Position numbers and translations under genes: made by a program. From Trebonia kvetii (lineage in GTDB: Bacteria > Actinomycetota > Actinomycetes > Streptosporangiales > Streptosporangiaceae), in the NCBI RefSeq assembly GCF_007827045.1, contig NZ_RPFW01000002.1, forward strand, positions 620,001 through 684,000: a DNA stretch of 64,000 nucleotides. The letters are read 5' to 3'. Within the stretch, counting starts at the first letter, position 1. Every line of letters begins with the position of its first letter. Positions 1 through 8,437 of the stretch are shown here, in pieces. Under the pieces are notes generated by a model. It did not search any database. It had not been told where the DNA came from and saw only the letters and a program-made list of their open reading frames with translations.

Positions 1-191
1 GGGCGCCGGTGTTCGCGAAGATCAAGGCGGCCGTCTCCGACATCGGCGGCTCGATGTCGCACGCCGCGATCGTCGCCCGCGAGTACGGATTGCCGGCCGT
101 CGTCGGCACCGGAGACGCGACCAAGAGGATCAGGACTGGCGACAAGATCCGCGTAGACGGCGACCGCGGCCGGGTACGGGTGCTCTCGTGA
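1..191 (+). CDS. PEP-utilising enzyme, phosphohistidine (mobile) domain, C-terminal end only
   Basis: Only the last ~62 residues lie in the window; the reading frame is open to the left edge. The visible part is the swivelling phosphohistidine domain of the PEP synthase/pyruvate phosphate dikinase family. GGSMSHAAIVAREYGLPAVV carries the His that is phosphorylated in this family, and the protein ends a few residues after the fold, so this domain is C-terminal here. The next gene encodes the matching ATP-binding half 43 nt downstream, so the dikinase is split over two genes with the mobile half first. That order recalls the two-subunit phenylphosphate synthase of anaerobic phenol degraders, but the substrate cannot be read from this fragment. 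Confidence 0.85.
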   Translation, partial: APVFAKIKAAVSDIGGSMSHAAIVAREYGLPAVVGTGDATKRIRTGDKIRVDGDRGRVRVLS

Positions 192-234
192 CGGGAGGCC
201 TCGTGACTGGTGATTGTGTGACTGGGAGCCGCGG

Positions 235-1347
235 ATGAGTTTCGTGGTGACGCTCGCCTCGGCGCGCGGTGCCGGCGCGGTCGGCGGCAAGGCGGCGAGC
301 CTCGGCGAGCTGATCCGGGCCGGGGTGGCGGTGCCGCCCGGGTTCGCGGTCACCGTTGCGGGGTTCTCCGCGGCGATGGACGCGATCGACCCCGGCGGAA
401 CGCTGCGCGCCGAGGTATCCCGGCTCGACGCCGCCGACCTGGCGGGCATCGCCGCGGCGGGCGCCCGGCTGCGCGCTGCGGTCGGCGCCGCGGCACCACC
501 GACGGACGTCGCCGCCGCGATCAGCGAGGCATACGCGGCGCTTGGCGGCGCCGGCGGCCCGGCAGCAGGCGCGGACGTCGCGGTGCGCTCGTCGGCGACC
601 GTCGAAGACAGCGCCGACGCCTCCTTCGCCGGGCTGCAGGACACCTACCTCGGCATCCGCGGCGCGCCCGCGGTGCTTGAACACGTCGTCCGCTGCTGGG
701 CGTCGCTGTTCAATGACGAGTCGCTGACCTACCGGCGCCGGCTCGGCCTGGACGAGGCCGGACTGTCGATGGCCGTCGTGGTGCAGACGATGGTCGCGCC
801 GCGCGCCGCCGGCGTGCTGTTCACCAGGTCCCCGGTCTCCGGCGACCGTTCGGTGGTGGCCATCGAGGGCACCTGGGGCCTCGGCTCCGCGCTCGTCGCC
901 GGCGACGTGACGCCGGACTCGTGGGTCATCAGCAAGATCACCGGCGAGATCACCGCCCGGCGCGTCTCCGCCAAGCTGAAGACCCATCGCTACATCCCGA
1001 ACGGGTTCGCGGCTCCGCCGTTCCCCGCCGCGGACTCTCCCTCCGGCGCCGGCGTGCTCATCGGCGACACGCCGCCCGAACTGCGCGACGCGCCCTGCCT
1101 GACCGACGACGAGATCCGCGCCCTTGCCGACACGGCTCGCCGCGTCGAGGCGCACTACGGCACGCCGCAGGACATCGAATGGGCCGTACTGGATGGCGAG
1201 TCCGCGCCGGAAGCCAGGATCGTGCTGCTGCAGTCCCGGCCGGAGACCGTCTGGGCGGCGCGCGAGACCGGCCCGGCCGGCGCGCCGAAACCCCGGGCGG
1301 CCGACCACGTGCTGGCCCTGTTCGGGAAGCAGAACCGATGGACCTGA
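235..1347 (+). CDS. PEP synthase/PPDK-type ATP-binding (ATP-grasp) subunit
   Basis: This is a 370-residue stand-alone N-terminal domain of the PEP synthase/PPDK family. GGKAASLGELIRAGVAVPPG opens the fold; VRSSATVEDSADASFAG and QTMVAPRAAGVLFTRSPV are nucleotide-binding segments, and IVLLQSRPET closes it. It has no phosphohistidine or PEP-binding domain. It would bind ATP and phosphorylate the His of the partner encoded just upstream. ATG 235 is chosen because GGGAG lies 7 nt before it; an in-frame TTG at 214 has no such site. The gene overlaps the biotin carrier gene by 10 nt, which suggests one mRNA. The final acceptor is unknown: pyruvate, another enol or keto acid, or an aromatic hydroxyl are all possible. 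Confidence 0.88.
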   Translation: MSFVVTLASARGAGAVGGKAASLGELIRAGVAVPPGFAVTVAGFSAAMDAIDPGGTLRAEVSRLDAADLAGIAAAGARLRAAVGAAAPPTDVAAAISEAYAALGGAGGPAAGADVAVRSSATVEDSADASFAGLQDTYLGIRGAPAVLEHVVRCWASLFNDESLTYRRRLGLDEAGLSMAVVVQTMVAPRAAGVLFTRSPVSGDRSVVAIEGTWGLGSALVAGDVTPDSWVISKITGEITARRVSAKLKTHRYIPNGFAAPPFPAADSPSGAGVLIGDTPPELRDAPCLTDDEIRALADTARRVEAHYGTPQDIEWAVLDGESAPEARIVLLQSRPETVWAARETGPAGAPKPRAADHVLALFGKQNRWT

Positions 1348-1871
1348 GCAACGACGACGTCGCCGAGATCCTCGCGCTGCTCGACTCGCTGCCGTATGAC
1401 GAGCTCGACGTCGAGACGCCGCGGTTCCGGCTGACGCTGCGCCGCGCGCCGGGCGGCGGCTGGACCGAGGAAAGCCAGGTGCGCGCGGAGCCCGTCGTGG
1501 CAGAGGCGGCGTCGCGGGCTCGCGCAGCGGGCGCGTCCGCGGCAGCGGCGGATGCCACTGCCGCCGCCAGCGGCGCCGCGGCCGGGCCGGCCGGCGGCGA
1601 TGCGGCAGGGGAAGACGGCAGGGACGGCCTCGTCGCGGTCACCGCGCCGCTGCCGGGGACGTTCTACCGCGCGCCGCGGCCGGGCGCCGACCCGTACGTG
1701 CGGGAGGGAGACGCGGTCAGCCCGGACACGGTCGTGGCGATCGTGGAGACGATGAAGCTGATGAACTCGGTGCATGCGGGCACGGCCGGCCGGGTGGCCA
1801 GGATCTGCGCGGACAATGGCGAGTTCACCCCGCTCGGCACCACCCTGCTGCTGATTGAGCCGGACACGTGA
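1338..1871 (+). CDS. Biotin carboxyl carrier protein
   Basis: A 177-residue AccB-like carrier. The C-terminal ~80 residues form the biotinyl domain with ETMKLMNS; Lys140 is the expected biotinylation site, and the domain ends with the usual GTTLLLIEP strand. The N-terminus (ELDVETPRFRLTLRR, ~20-34) resembles the AccB N-terminal segment, followed by an Ala/Gly-rich linker. It would shuttle carboxybiotin between the biotin carboxylase and carboxyltransferase encoded next. ATG 1338 overlaps the end of the ATP-binding subunit by 10 nt; the longer open frame upstream is that gene read out of frame. The carboxyltransferase C-terminus carries a near copy of the ELDVETPRFRLTLR motif. Confidence 0.93.
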   Translation: MDLSNDDVAEILALLDSLPYDELDVETPRFRLTLRRAPGGGWTEESQVRAEPVVAEAASRARAAGASAAAADATAAASGAAAGPAGGDAAGEDGRDGLVAVTAPLPGTFYRAPRPGADPYVREGDAVSPDTVVAIVETMKLMNSVHAGTAGRVARICADNGEFTPLGTTLLLIEPDT

Positions 1872-1938
1872 TCAGCCGCCAACCGCCCAGGACGCGCGCG
1901 AGCGCTTGTTGCTGTTATCCGGATCGGGCGGCGGCGGA

Positions 1939-3597
1939 GTGAGTGGCCGGCGGGTGCTGCGGCGGGTGCTTGTCGCCAACCGGGGAGAGATCGCCGTCCG
2001 GGTGATCCGCACCTTCCGGCGGCTCGGCATCGAGACCGTGCTCACCGTGTCGGAGGCCGACGCCGCGTCGCTGGCGGCGCGGCTCGCGGACCGGGTCATC
2101 GGCGTCGGGGCCGCTCCGGCCGCCGCGAGCTACCTGAACGTGGACGCGGTGGCAGGCGCCGCGGTGGCCGCCAGGGCCGACGCCGTCCACCCGGGATACG
2201 GGTTCCTGTCGGAGAACGCGCGGCTTGCCCGGGCCTGCGCGGCGGCCGGGGTCGTGTTCATCGGTCCGGACCCGGAGACGCTCGAGGCCACCGGGGACAA
2301 GCTCGCGGCGCGGGAGCACGCGGTCGCCGCGGGACTTCCTGTGCTGCCAGGCGGGCACGTGACGGCAGCTGGCCGCAGCGACGCCGACATCGCGGCGATG
2401 GAGTCGCGCGCTCAGCAGGCCAGTCCCGGTTTGGCTGGCGGGCCGGCGAAACAGGCCGGCGCGGACCAGGTCACCGGCGAGGACGCCGCCGGGCTTGCGG
2501 AGCGGATCGGGTATCCGGTGCTGGTCAAGGCGGCGGGCGGCGGCGGCGGGCGCGGGCTGCGGGTGGTCCGCGACCCGGCTGGGCTGGAGCACGCGGTCGC
2601 GGTGGCGAGCGCGGAGGCGGCGGCCGCGTTCGGTGACCCGCGGGTGTACCTGGAGCGGTACGTCGAGCGCGGTCGGCACGTCGAGGTGCAGCTGCTCGGC
2701 GACGGCGACAGCGTCATCCACCTGGGCGACAGGGACTGCTCGGTGCAGCGCCGCTACCAGAAGCTGATCGAGGAGGCACCCGCGCCCGGCCTCGACGCCG
2801 GCCTGCGGGACCGGCTGCGCGCGGCGGCCGTGGCGCTCGGGCGGCACCTGCGCTACCGCGGGGCGGGCACGGTGGAGTTCCTCGTCGACGCCGAGCGCGG
2901 CGAGTTCTACTTCCTTGAGGTCAACGCGCGCATCCAGGTCGAGCACCCGGTCACCGAGGCGATCACCGGCATCGACATCGTCGCCGAGCAGATCGCGATC
3001 GCCGAGGGACGTGCGCTACGGCTGACACAGGACGACGTCGCGTTCGCCGGGCACGCGATCGAGGTGCGGGTCAACGCCGAGGATCCGCGCCGGGACTTCC
3101 TGCCGAGCCCCGGGATGGTCACTCGCGCGGTGTTCCCCGCGACGACCCTCACGGCCGGGAACGCCGCCGGGCGGGTGCGAGTCGACACGCACATCCAGGC
3201 GGGTGCGGCCGTATCGCCGCTCTACGACTCGCTGCTCGCCAAGGTCATCGCGCACGGCGCCGACCGCGACGACGCGCTCAACGAACTCCGCGACGCACTG
3301 GGCCGGTGCCGGATCGAGGGCGTGACCACCAACGTGGGCCTGCAGCGGGCGGTGCTCGCTGACGGCGAGTTCGCGGCCGGCGGGGTGGATACCGGGTACC
3401 TCGGGCGCTTCCTGGCGCGCGATCCCCTCGGCGACGGGCAAGGCGCCGCGGGGCCGGCCGGCGACATGAGGGCCGGCGACGGGCAGTCGGCCGGCCGCGG
3501 CGCCGGCCAGGCGGCGGGGAGTTTCGGTGCGCGGGGCGAGTCAGCCGAACCCGTTCGGGATGATCGTGATGGGGATGCGGGGGCGGCCCGTGGCTGA
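1939..3597 (+). CDS. Biotin carboxylase subunit
   Basis: ATP-dependent carboxylation of the carrier's biotin. RVLVANRGEIAVRVIRTFR opens the fold, GYPVLVKAAGGGGGRGLRVV is the ATP-grasp glycine loop, and FLEVNARIQVEHPVTEAITG holds the catalytic region. Two oddities: about 30 extra residues sit between LPVLPGG and the GYPVLVKAA strand compared with typical AccC proteins, and the last ~55 residues are a Gly/Ala/Asp-rich tail with no recognisable fold. GTG 1939 is used; GTG 1954 and TTG 1855 are alternatives and none has an ideally spaced ribosome site. The 3' end overlaps the carboxyltransferase start and contains a copy of the dispersed GAACCCGTTC element. Confidence 0.92.
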   Translation: MSGRRVLRRVLVANRGEIAVRVIRTFRRLGIETVLTVSEADAASLAARLADRVIGVGAAPAAASYLNVDAVAGAAVAARADAVHPGYGFLSENARLARACAAAGVVFIGPDPETLEATGDKLAAREHAVAAGLPVLPGGHVTAAGRSDADIAAMESRAQQASPGLAGGPAKQAGADQVTGEDAAGLAERIGYPVLVKAAGGGGGRGLRVVRDPAGLEHAVAVASAEAAAAFGDPRVYLERYVERGRHVEVQLLGDGDSVIHLGDRDCSVQRRYQKLIEEAPAPGLDAGLRDRLRAAAVALGRHLRYRGAGTVEFLVDAERGEFYFLEVNARIQVEHPVTEAITGIDIVAEQIAIAEGRALRLTQDDVAFAGHAIEVRVNAEDPRRDFLPSPGMVTRAVFPATTLTAGNAAGRVRVDTHIQAGAAVSPLYDSLLAKVIAHGADRDDALNELRDALGRCRIEGVTTNVGLQRAVLADGEFAAGGVDTGYLGRFLARDPLGDGQGAAGPAGDMRAGDGQSAGRGAGQAAGSFGARGESAEPVRDDRDGDAGAARG

Positions 3598-5092
3598 CAT
3601 CCGCCTGGTCGACGTGTCGCTACGGGACGGCAACCAGTCGCTGTGGGGTGCGGCGGGGCTGCGGACCGCGCACATCGCGACGATCGCGCCGCTGCTCGGC
3701 CGGGTCGGGTTCCGCGCCCTTGACTACTCGTCGTCCACCGCGATGGGCATGTCGGTGCGCAGGCACCGGGAGGACCCGTGGGCGCTGCTGCGGATCAGCC
3801 GGGCCGCCATGCCGGACACGCCGCTGCAGTTCATCGGGACCGGGTTCCGGTTCATCTCCTGGGAGCGTGCGCACCCGGAGGTGATCGAGCTCGTGTACCG
3901 CCAGCTGGTCGACAACGGCATGGACCGGTTCGTCGTGCTCGACCCGTCGCACGACATGGACGCGGCGCGCGCCACCGCGCGGATCGCGAAGAAGGCCGGC
4001 GGCCGCGAGGTCATCGGCGCGCTCACCTACACGATCTCCGCCGTGCACGACGACGCCTTCTACGCGGGGATCGCCGCGCAGTACGCGGCCTGCGCCGATA
4101 TCGACCGCGCCTACATCAAGGACCCGGCGGGCATCCTCACCCCGGAGCGGGCGCGCACGCTGATCCCCGCCGTCCAGGCGGCGCTGGGCGGCAAGCCGCT
4201 GGAACTGCACTCACATGCCACCCTCGGGCTGTCGCAGCTCACCTGCCTCACCGCCGCCGCACTCGGCGTGCACGTGCTGCAGGTCGGCTGCGGCGCCCTC
4301 GGCGACGGCTCCTCACTGCCCGACGCGGAACGCCTGGTGGCCAACCTGCGTGCCTCCGGGCACACGGTTGACGTGGACGACCGGCTGCTCACCGCGGTCG
4401 CCAGGTACTTTGACCGGCTCGCCGTGGCGGAGGGCCTGCCGCCCGGCACGCCAGGCTCCTACGACGCGGCGTTCATGGACCATCAGCTGGCGGGCGGCAC
4501 CATGTCGACCACCAGGCGGCAGCTTGCCGAGCTCGGGCTCGCCGACCGGTTCGGGGCGCTGCTGGCGCAGATCGCCCAGGTGCGGGCCGAGCTCGGCTAC
4601 CCGATCATGGTGACGCCCTACCCGCAGATGGTGATCGGGCAGGCGCTGGCGAACCTGCTGTCGGTCACCGCCGGCGGCGGCCGCTACGACAACGTGCCCG
4701 ACCAGGTGATCAGGTATGCGCAGGGCACGTTCGGCAAGCCGACCGCCCCGATCGACCCCCAGGTGCTCGACAAGGTGCTCGGGCGGCCGCGGGCGGACGA
4801 GCTCGCCGCCGAGCCGCCGCCGCTGACCGTGGCCGAGCTGCGGCAGCGCTTCGGCGGCCGGATCAGCGACGAGGAACTGCTGCTGCGCTTCGGCATGCCG
4901 GGCGCGGAGGTCGACGCGATGGTCGCCGCCGGGCCCGCGGTCACCCACTACAACCCGGACACCGTGCCGGTGCTGCGGCTGCTGCGGTCGCTTGCTTCAC
5001 GCCCTGCGGCACGGGAGCTGACGGTGGACAAGCCGGGCTTCCGGCTGTCGTTGCGGAGTTCGATGTCTACGGAAGGCGGGGACGTGTCGTGA
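3590..5092 (+). CDS. Biotin-dependent carboxyltransferase, pyruvate carboxylase/oxaloacetate decarboxylase alpha type
   Basis: About 500 residues with an HMGL-like TIM barrel followed by the conserved PYC/OADA domain. DVSLRDGNQS is the substrate/metal motif, YIKDPAGIL holds the Lys that accepts CO2 in this family, and LHSHATLG has the paired metal His. The second domain reads VTPYPQMVIGQAL... and GTFGKPTAPIDPQVL. This fold normally carboxylates pyruvate or a close 2-oxo acid. GTG 3590 (MADIRLVDVS) is chosen because homology begins there; ATG 3575 and GTG 3527 are in frame. The C-terminus (ELTVDKPGFRLSLR) resembles the N-terminus of the neighbouring biotin carrier. It overlaps the carboxylase by 8 nt and the HAD gene by 4 nt. 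Confidence 0.9.
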   Translation: MADIRLVDVSLRDGNQSLWGAAGLRTAHIATIAPLLGRVGFRALDYSSSTAMGMSVRRHREDPWALLRISRAAMPDTPLQFIGTGFRFISWERAHPEVIELVYRQLVDNGMDRFVVLDPSHDMDAARATARIAKKAGGREVIGALTYTISAVHDDAFYAGIAAQYAACADIDRAYIKDPAGILTPERARTLIPAVQAALGGKPLELHSHATLGLSQLTCLTAAALGVHVLQVGCGALGDGSSLPDAERLVANLRASGHTVDVDDRLLTAVARYFDRLAVAEGLPPGTPGSYDAAFMDHQLAGGTMSTTRRQLAELGLADRFGALLAQIAQVRAELGYPIMVTPYPQMVIGQALANLLSVTAGGGRYDNVPDQVIRYAQGTFGKPTAPIDPQVLDKVLGRPRADELAAEPPPLTVAELRQRFGGRISDEELLLRFGMPGAEVDAMVAAGPAVTHYNPDTVPVLRLLRSLASRPAARELTVDKPGFRLSLRSSMSTEGGDVS

Positions 5093-5994
5093 GCGCGCAG
5101 GACGCTGCCATTCCCGACGAGGTGCTCGCCCGACTGCGGGACGCCCGCGGGTTCATCTTCGACATGGACGGCACGCTTGCGCTCGGCGACCGGGTCAACC
5201 ACGGGCTCACGCCGCTGCCCGGCGCCGTCGAGATGCTCGCCTGGGCACGCGCCCGCGGCCTGCCGTACCTGGTGTTCACCAACGGCACCAACCGTTCGCC
5301 CGCGCACTTCGCCGCGGTGCTGCGCGAGGCGGGGCTCGACGTGCCGGACGACGCGATGATGACGCCGGCGTCCAGCGCGGTCGTCATGTTCACCAGGCGC
5401 GGCTACAAGCGGGTCATGGTGCTCGGCGGCGACGGTCTCACCGGGCCGCTGCGCGCCGCGGGCATCGAGGTCGTGCCGCCGGTCGCGTTGAGGGCTGCGG
5501 GTCGTCTTGGTGACCGCGGGCCGGCCGCGGTGGACGCGGTGCTCGTCGGCTGGTTCCGCGAGTTCACGCTGGCGCACCTGGAGGCCGCCTGCGACGCGGT
5601 CTGGTCAGGCGCCGCGCTGTACTCGGCGTCGCAGACCCCGTTCTTCGCGACCGCCGGCGGCCGGGCGCTCGGCACGTCCCGCGCGATCTGCGCGATGATC
5701 ACCTCGATCACCGGCTGCCGCCTGACCATAACGGGAAAGCCGTCGCTTGACGCGCTGCGCGCGGCATCCGCTCGCCTCGGCGTTCCCGCGCGTCACCTGG
5801 TGGTGATCGGCGACGACCCGCTGCTCGAGGTGCCGATGGCGCACCGCGGGCACGCCCTGGCGATCGCTGTGCAGACCGGCCTGACCGGGCCGGACGCCTA
5901 CGACCGAGTGCCGCCGGAGAAGCGGCCCCATCTGCACCTGCGCGGCATCGATGAGCTGCTGTCCCTGTGCCGCGCAGCCGAACAACAACCCTGA
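5089..5994 (+). CDS. HAD superfamily (NagD-type) phosphatase
   Basis: A 301-residue class IIA HAD hydrolase. FDMDGTLALGD supplies the nucleophile and acid/base Asp, VFTNGTNRSP is motif II, GKPSLDALR gives the motif III Lys and GDDPLLEVPMA is motif IV. The family includes p-nitrophenylphosphatase- and phosphoglycolate-phosphatase-like enzymes. It is translationally coupled to the carboxyltransferase (GTGA overlap), so it probably acts on a product or by-product of the dikinase/carboxylase pathway; that role is inferred from position only. The natural substrate is unknown. Confidence 0.85.
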   Translation: MSAQDAAIPDEVLARLRDARGFIFDMDGTLALGDRVNHGLTPLPGAVEMLAWARARGLPYLVFTNGTNRSPAHFAAVLREAGLDVPDDAMMTPASSAVVMFTRRGYKRVMVLGGDGLTGPLRAAGIEVVPPVALRAAGRLGDRGPAAVDAVLVGWFREFTLAHLEAACDAVWSGAALYSASQTPFFATAGGRALGTSRAICAMITSITGCRLTITGKPSLDALRAASARLGVPARHLVVIGDDPLLEVPMAHRGHALAIAVQTGLTGPDAYDRVPPEKRPHLHLRGIDELLSLCRAAEQQP

Positions 5995-6051
5995 CACCGA
6001 ACGGGTGCGTGGCTCCGCCGCGTACCCTCGCACTTCTTCTGGAGGACGAAT

Positions 6052-6996
6052 ATGGCGGACATGCGGGCCGTTGGCTGCACCGAGTTCGGTGACCCGTCGG
6101 TGCTCGGCATCGTCAGCGTGCCGAAGCCTTCGCCGGGACCAGGGCAGGTCCTGGTGGCGGTGGCGGCGGCCACCGTGAACCCGACCGACATCGGCTTCAG
6201 GCAAGGCTTCCGGCCGATGCCGGACGAGGTGACCGGTCCGTACGTTCCCGGCATGGACCTGGCCGGCGTGGTCTCGTCGGCCGGGCCGGAGGTGACTCAG
6301 TGGCAGGCAGGCGACCGGGTGATGGCCGCGGTCTCCCCCTTCGAGCCGGGCGGCGGCGCGCAGTGCGAGTACCGGGTGGTGGACGCTGATCAGCTCGCGG
6401 CGGTGCCCGACGGCTGGGCGCTGACCGAGGCCGCGACGCTGCCGATGAACGGGCTGACCGTCCTTGCGGCATATGACCTGCTCGCGCTGCCCGCGGGGTC
6501 TGTTCTTGCGGTGACTGGCTCGGCCGGCATCGTCGGGCAGTACGCGATCCAGCTCGGCACGCACCGCGGGCTGACGATGATCGGCGACGCGGCGCCGGCC
6601 GACGAGGCCTTGATCGCGTCGTTCGGCGCCGCTCACGTGGTGCCGCGCGGCGAGCCGATGGCCGCCGCGGTCCGCTCGCTGTACCCGGACGGGGTCGACG
6701 CGGTCATCGACGCGGCGCTGCTCGGGCCGGCGATCTTGCCCGCGGTCCGCGACGGCGGGCAGCTGCTCGCGGTCCGGCCGTTCGCGGGCTCAACGGAACG
6801 GGACATCACCATTCACCTTGTCCTCGTCGGCAGGCACCTGCACGAGGGACACCGGATCGCGGAGCTGGCCGGCCTGGTCAGCGAGGGCGTGTTGACGGTG
6901 CGTGTCGCCGAAGTGCTGCCTGCCGAACGAGCGGCCGAGGCGCACCGTCGGCTTGAGGCCGGCGGGGTCCGCGGCCGGTTGGTGCTGACCTTCTGA
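6052..6996 (+). CDS. Quinone oxidoreductase-like MDR protein
   Basis: A 314-residue zinc-independent medium-chain dehydrogenase/reductase. The GroES-like half contains AATVNPTDIGFRQGF and GMDLAGVVSSAGPEV; the NADPH-binding half contains VTGSAGIVGQYAIQLG. It lacks the Cys/His ligands of alcohol dehydrogenases. It probably reduces quinones or enones with NADPH. A clear GGAGG lies about 8 nt before ATG 6052. The 57-nt gap from the HAD gene holds a copy of the dispersed CCGAACGGGTGCG element, so it may be transcribed separately. Confidence 0.85.
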   Translation: MADMRAVGCTEFGDPSVLGIVSVPKPSPGPGQVLVAVAAATVNPTDIGFRQGFRPMPDEVTGPYVPGMDLAGVVSSAGPEVTQWQAGDRVMAAVSPFEPGGGAQCEYRVVDADQLAAVPDGWALTEAATLPMNGLTVLAAYDLLALPAGSVLAVTGSAGIVGQYAIQLGTHRGLTMIGDAAPADEALIASFGAAHVVPRGEPMAAAVRSLYPDGVDAVIDAALLGPAILPAVRDGGQLLAVRPFAGSTERDITIHLVLVGRHLHEGHRIAELAGLVSEGVLTVRVAEVLPAERAAEAHRRLEAGGVRGRLVLTF

Positions 6997-7153
6997 CGCA
7001 TCCACGCCAGCGGAGCGTGCAGAACTATCCACCATCATGACGACGCCGCGGTCTCATGGAGCCGCGCCGCAGGCCAGGACTTGCTGCACGCGCAGCGGAC
7101 GGCGGGCTAAATCAATAGACGACGCGCGGCGCGCTGTGTCACCGTCGGGTGCC

Positions 7154-7972
7154 ATGGGCATGGAAGAGGCCGCGATCAGGGCGTACTACGACCGCGGCGA
7201 AGAGCGGGACAGGCTGAACGACGGCGCGGGCCAGCTCGAGTTCCTCCGCACGACCGAGATCCTGGCGCGCCGCCTGCCGCCGCCGCCCGCCGTCATCGCG
7301 GACATCGGCGGCGGTCCCGGACGCTATGCCCTGTGGCTCGCCTCGCTCGGCCATCAGGTCGAGCACAGGGACCTGATGCCGCTGCACGTCAGCCAGCTCC
7401 AGGCGGACGCAGCCGAGATAGCGGGCATCCGGACCGCCGTCGGCGACGCGCGCGAACTCGACCTGCCTGACGCCTCCGTGGACGCGGTCCTGCTGCTTGG
7501 CCCGCTGTACCACCTGGTGACGAGGTCCGAACGGATGGACGCCATCGGCGAGGCGGTCCGCGTCCTGCGGCCCGGCGGTCCGCTGTTCGCCGCGGCGATC
7601 ACCCGGTGGGCCTTCCGCATCGACGGCATCGTCGCGAAACGGATCTACGACGAGTACCCGGCCGCCCTCGACCTGATCGACGAGACGGAACGCACCGGAA
7701 TCATGCCGCCGCTGCACCCGGGCGCCTTCACTTCCTACTTGCACCGCCCGGAAGGGCTGCGGGCGGAACTGACCGAGGCGGGTCTCGACGTCACCGGCAT
7801 GGTCTGCGTGGAAGGGCCGGCGGTGATACTCGCCGACCTGGACACGCGGATGGCCGACCCGGCGGAGCGCGCCGTCATCCTCGAGGCCGCACGGGCCATG
7901 GAAAGCGTTCCCGAGCTGCTCGGCTTCGGCCCGCACCTGCTCGCCACCGCCATCCGCCCCGCGGCCGGCTGA
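7154..7972 (+). CDS. Class I SAM-dependent methyltransferase
   Basis: About 272 residues. VIADIGGGPGRYALWLASLG is SAM-binding motif I, DLPDASVDAVLLLGPLYHL is the post-II region, and AVRVLRPGGPLFAAAI is motif III. The substrate cannot be inferred. Homology appears to begin at MGMEEAAIRAYYDRG, so ATG 7154 is chosen; an in-frame ATG 7037 would add 39 Arg/Ser-rich residues. It converges on the broken SnoaL-like gene, 52 nt away. Confidence 0.82.
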   Translation: MGMEEAAIRAYYDRGEERDRLNDGAGQLEFLRTTEILARRLPPPPAVIADIGGGPGRYALWLASLGHQVEHRDLMPLHVSQLQADAAEIAGIRTAVGDARELDLPDASVDAVLLLGPLYHLVTRSERMDAIGEAVRVLRPGGPLFAAAITRWAFRIDGIVAKRIYDEYPAALDLIDETERTGIMPPLHPGAFTSYLHRPEGLRAELTEAGLDVTGMVCVEGPAVILADLDTRMADPAERAVILEAARAMESVPELLGFGPHLLATAIRPAAG

Positions 7973-8024
7973 GCCTGACGGGCGGCGGGCGGGTGAAGGC
8001 GGACGGCTGCCCAGGCGGCGAACG

Positions 8025-8437
8025 CTAGGCGGCACCGCCAGTGCTGAGCGCGGCGGCGAGGTCGCCGGTCCTGCCGAGCAGCCGGGCCAGCGCGATCGGG
8101 TCCATGTAGTCGTCGTAGCGGACGATCTCGCCGTTACGGACCCGGATGAAGCCGAGCGCGGTGAGCCGGTACGGGCCGCCGGTGACGTTCGACCGGCCGT
8201 GGTGGGTGATCTCGGCGATGACGAGGTCCGGGTCGTCGGTCTCCCAGACGGTGGCTTCGACCCCGTCCTGGACGAACAGCTCGCGCGCGCGTCCCATCGC
8301 GGAGAAGTAGGAACGGATGGTGTCGCGCCCGCGCAGTTCCGCGGGCTGCCCCGGCGGCGCGAACGGGTAGGTGAGCACGCCGTCCTCGGCGAACAGGTCG
8401 GCGAACACGACGCCATCGCGGTCGCGGGCTCGCTCCA
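8025..8437 (-). pseudogene. SnoaL-like (NTF2 fold) protein, 5' end missing
   Basis: The minus strand encodes most of a SnoaL-like domain: FADLFAEDGVLTYPFAPPG, ELRGRDTIRSYFSAMG, then GFIRVRNGEIVRYDDYMDP, the usual end of such ~130-residue proteins. Near 8437 the homology stops, and the next bases rightward read as the C-terminal part of a TetR regulator on the other strand. No good start or ribosome site precedes the remaining frame; the open frame running further right is antisense to the amidohydrolase. The simplest reading is loss of the first few codons and the promoter by a deletion. The junction position is good to about 15 nt. Confidence 0.6.

Noticed and set aside
130..1308. Long open frames on the strand opposite to real genes (also 1915-2946 and 47614-49116, minus strand)
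   Set aside because: They arise from high-GC third-position bias, have Arg/Pro/Gly-rich translations without domains, and lie opposite genes with clear conserved motifs.
3545..3558. CGAAC..GTTCG dyads as LexA/SOS boxes
   Set aside because: The actinobacterial SOS box has GAAC and GTTC separated by 4 nt; here the spacing is 2 nt, and the neighbouring genes are not DNA-repair genes.
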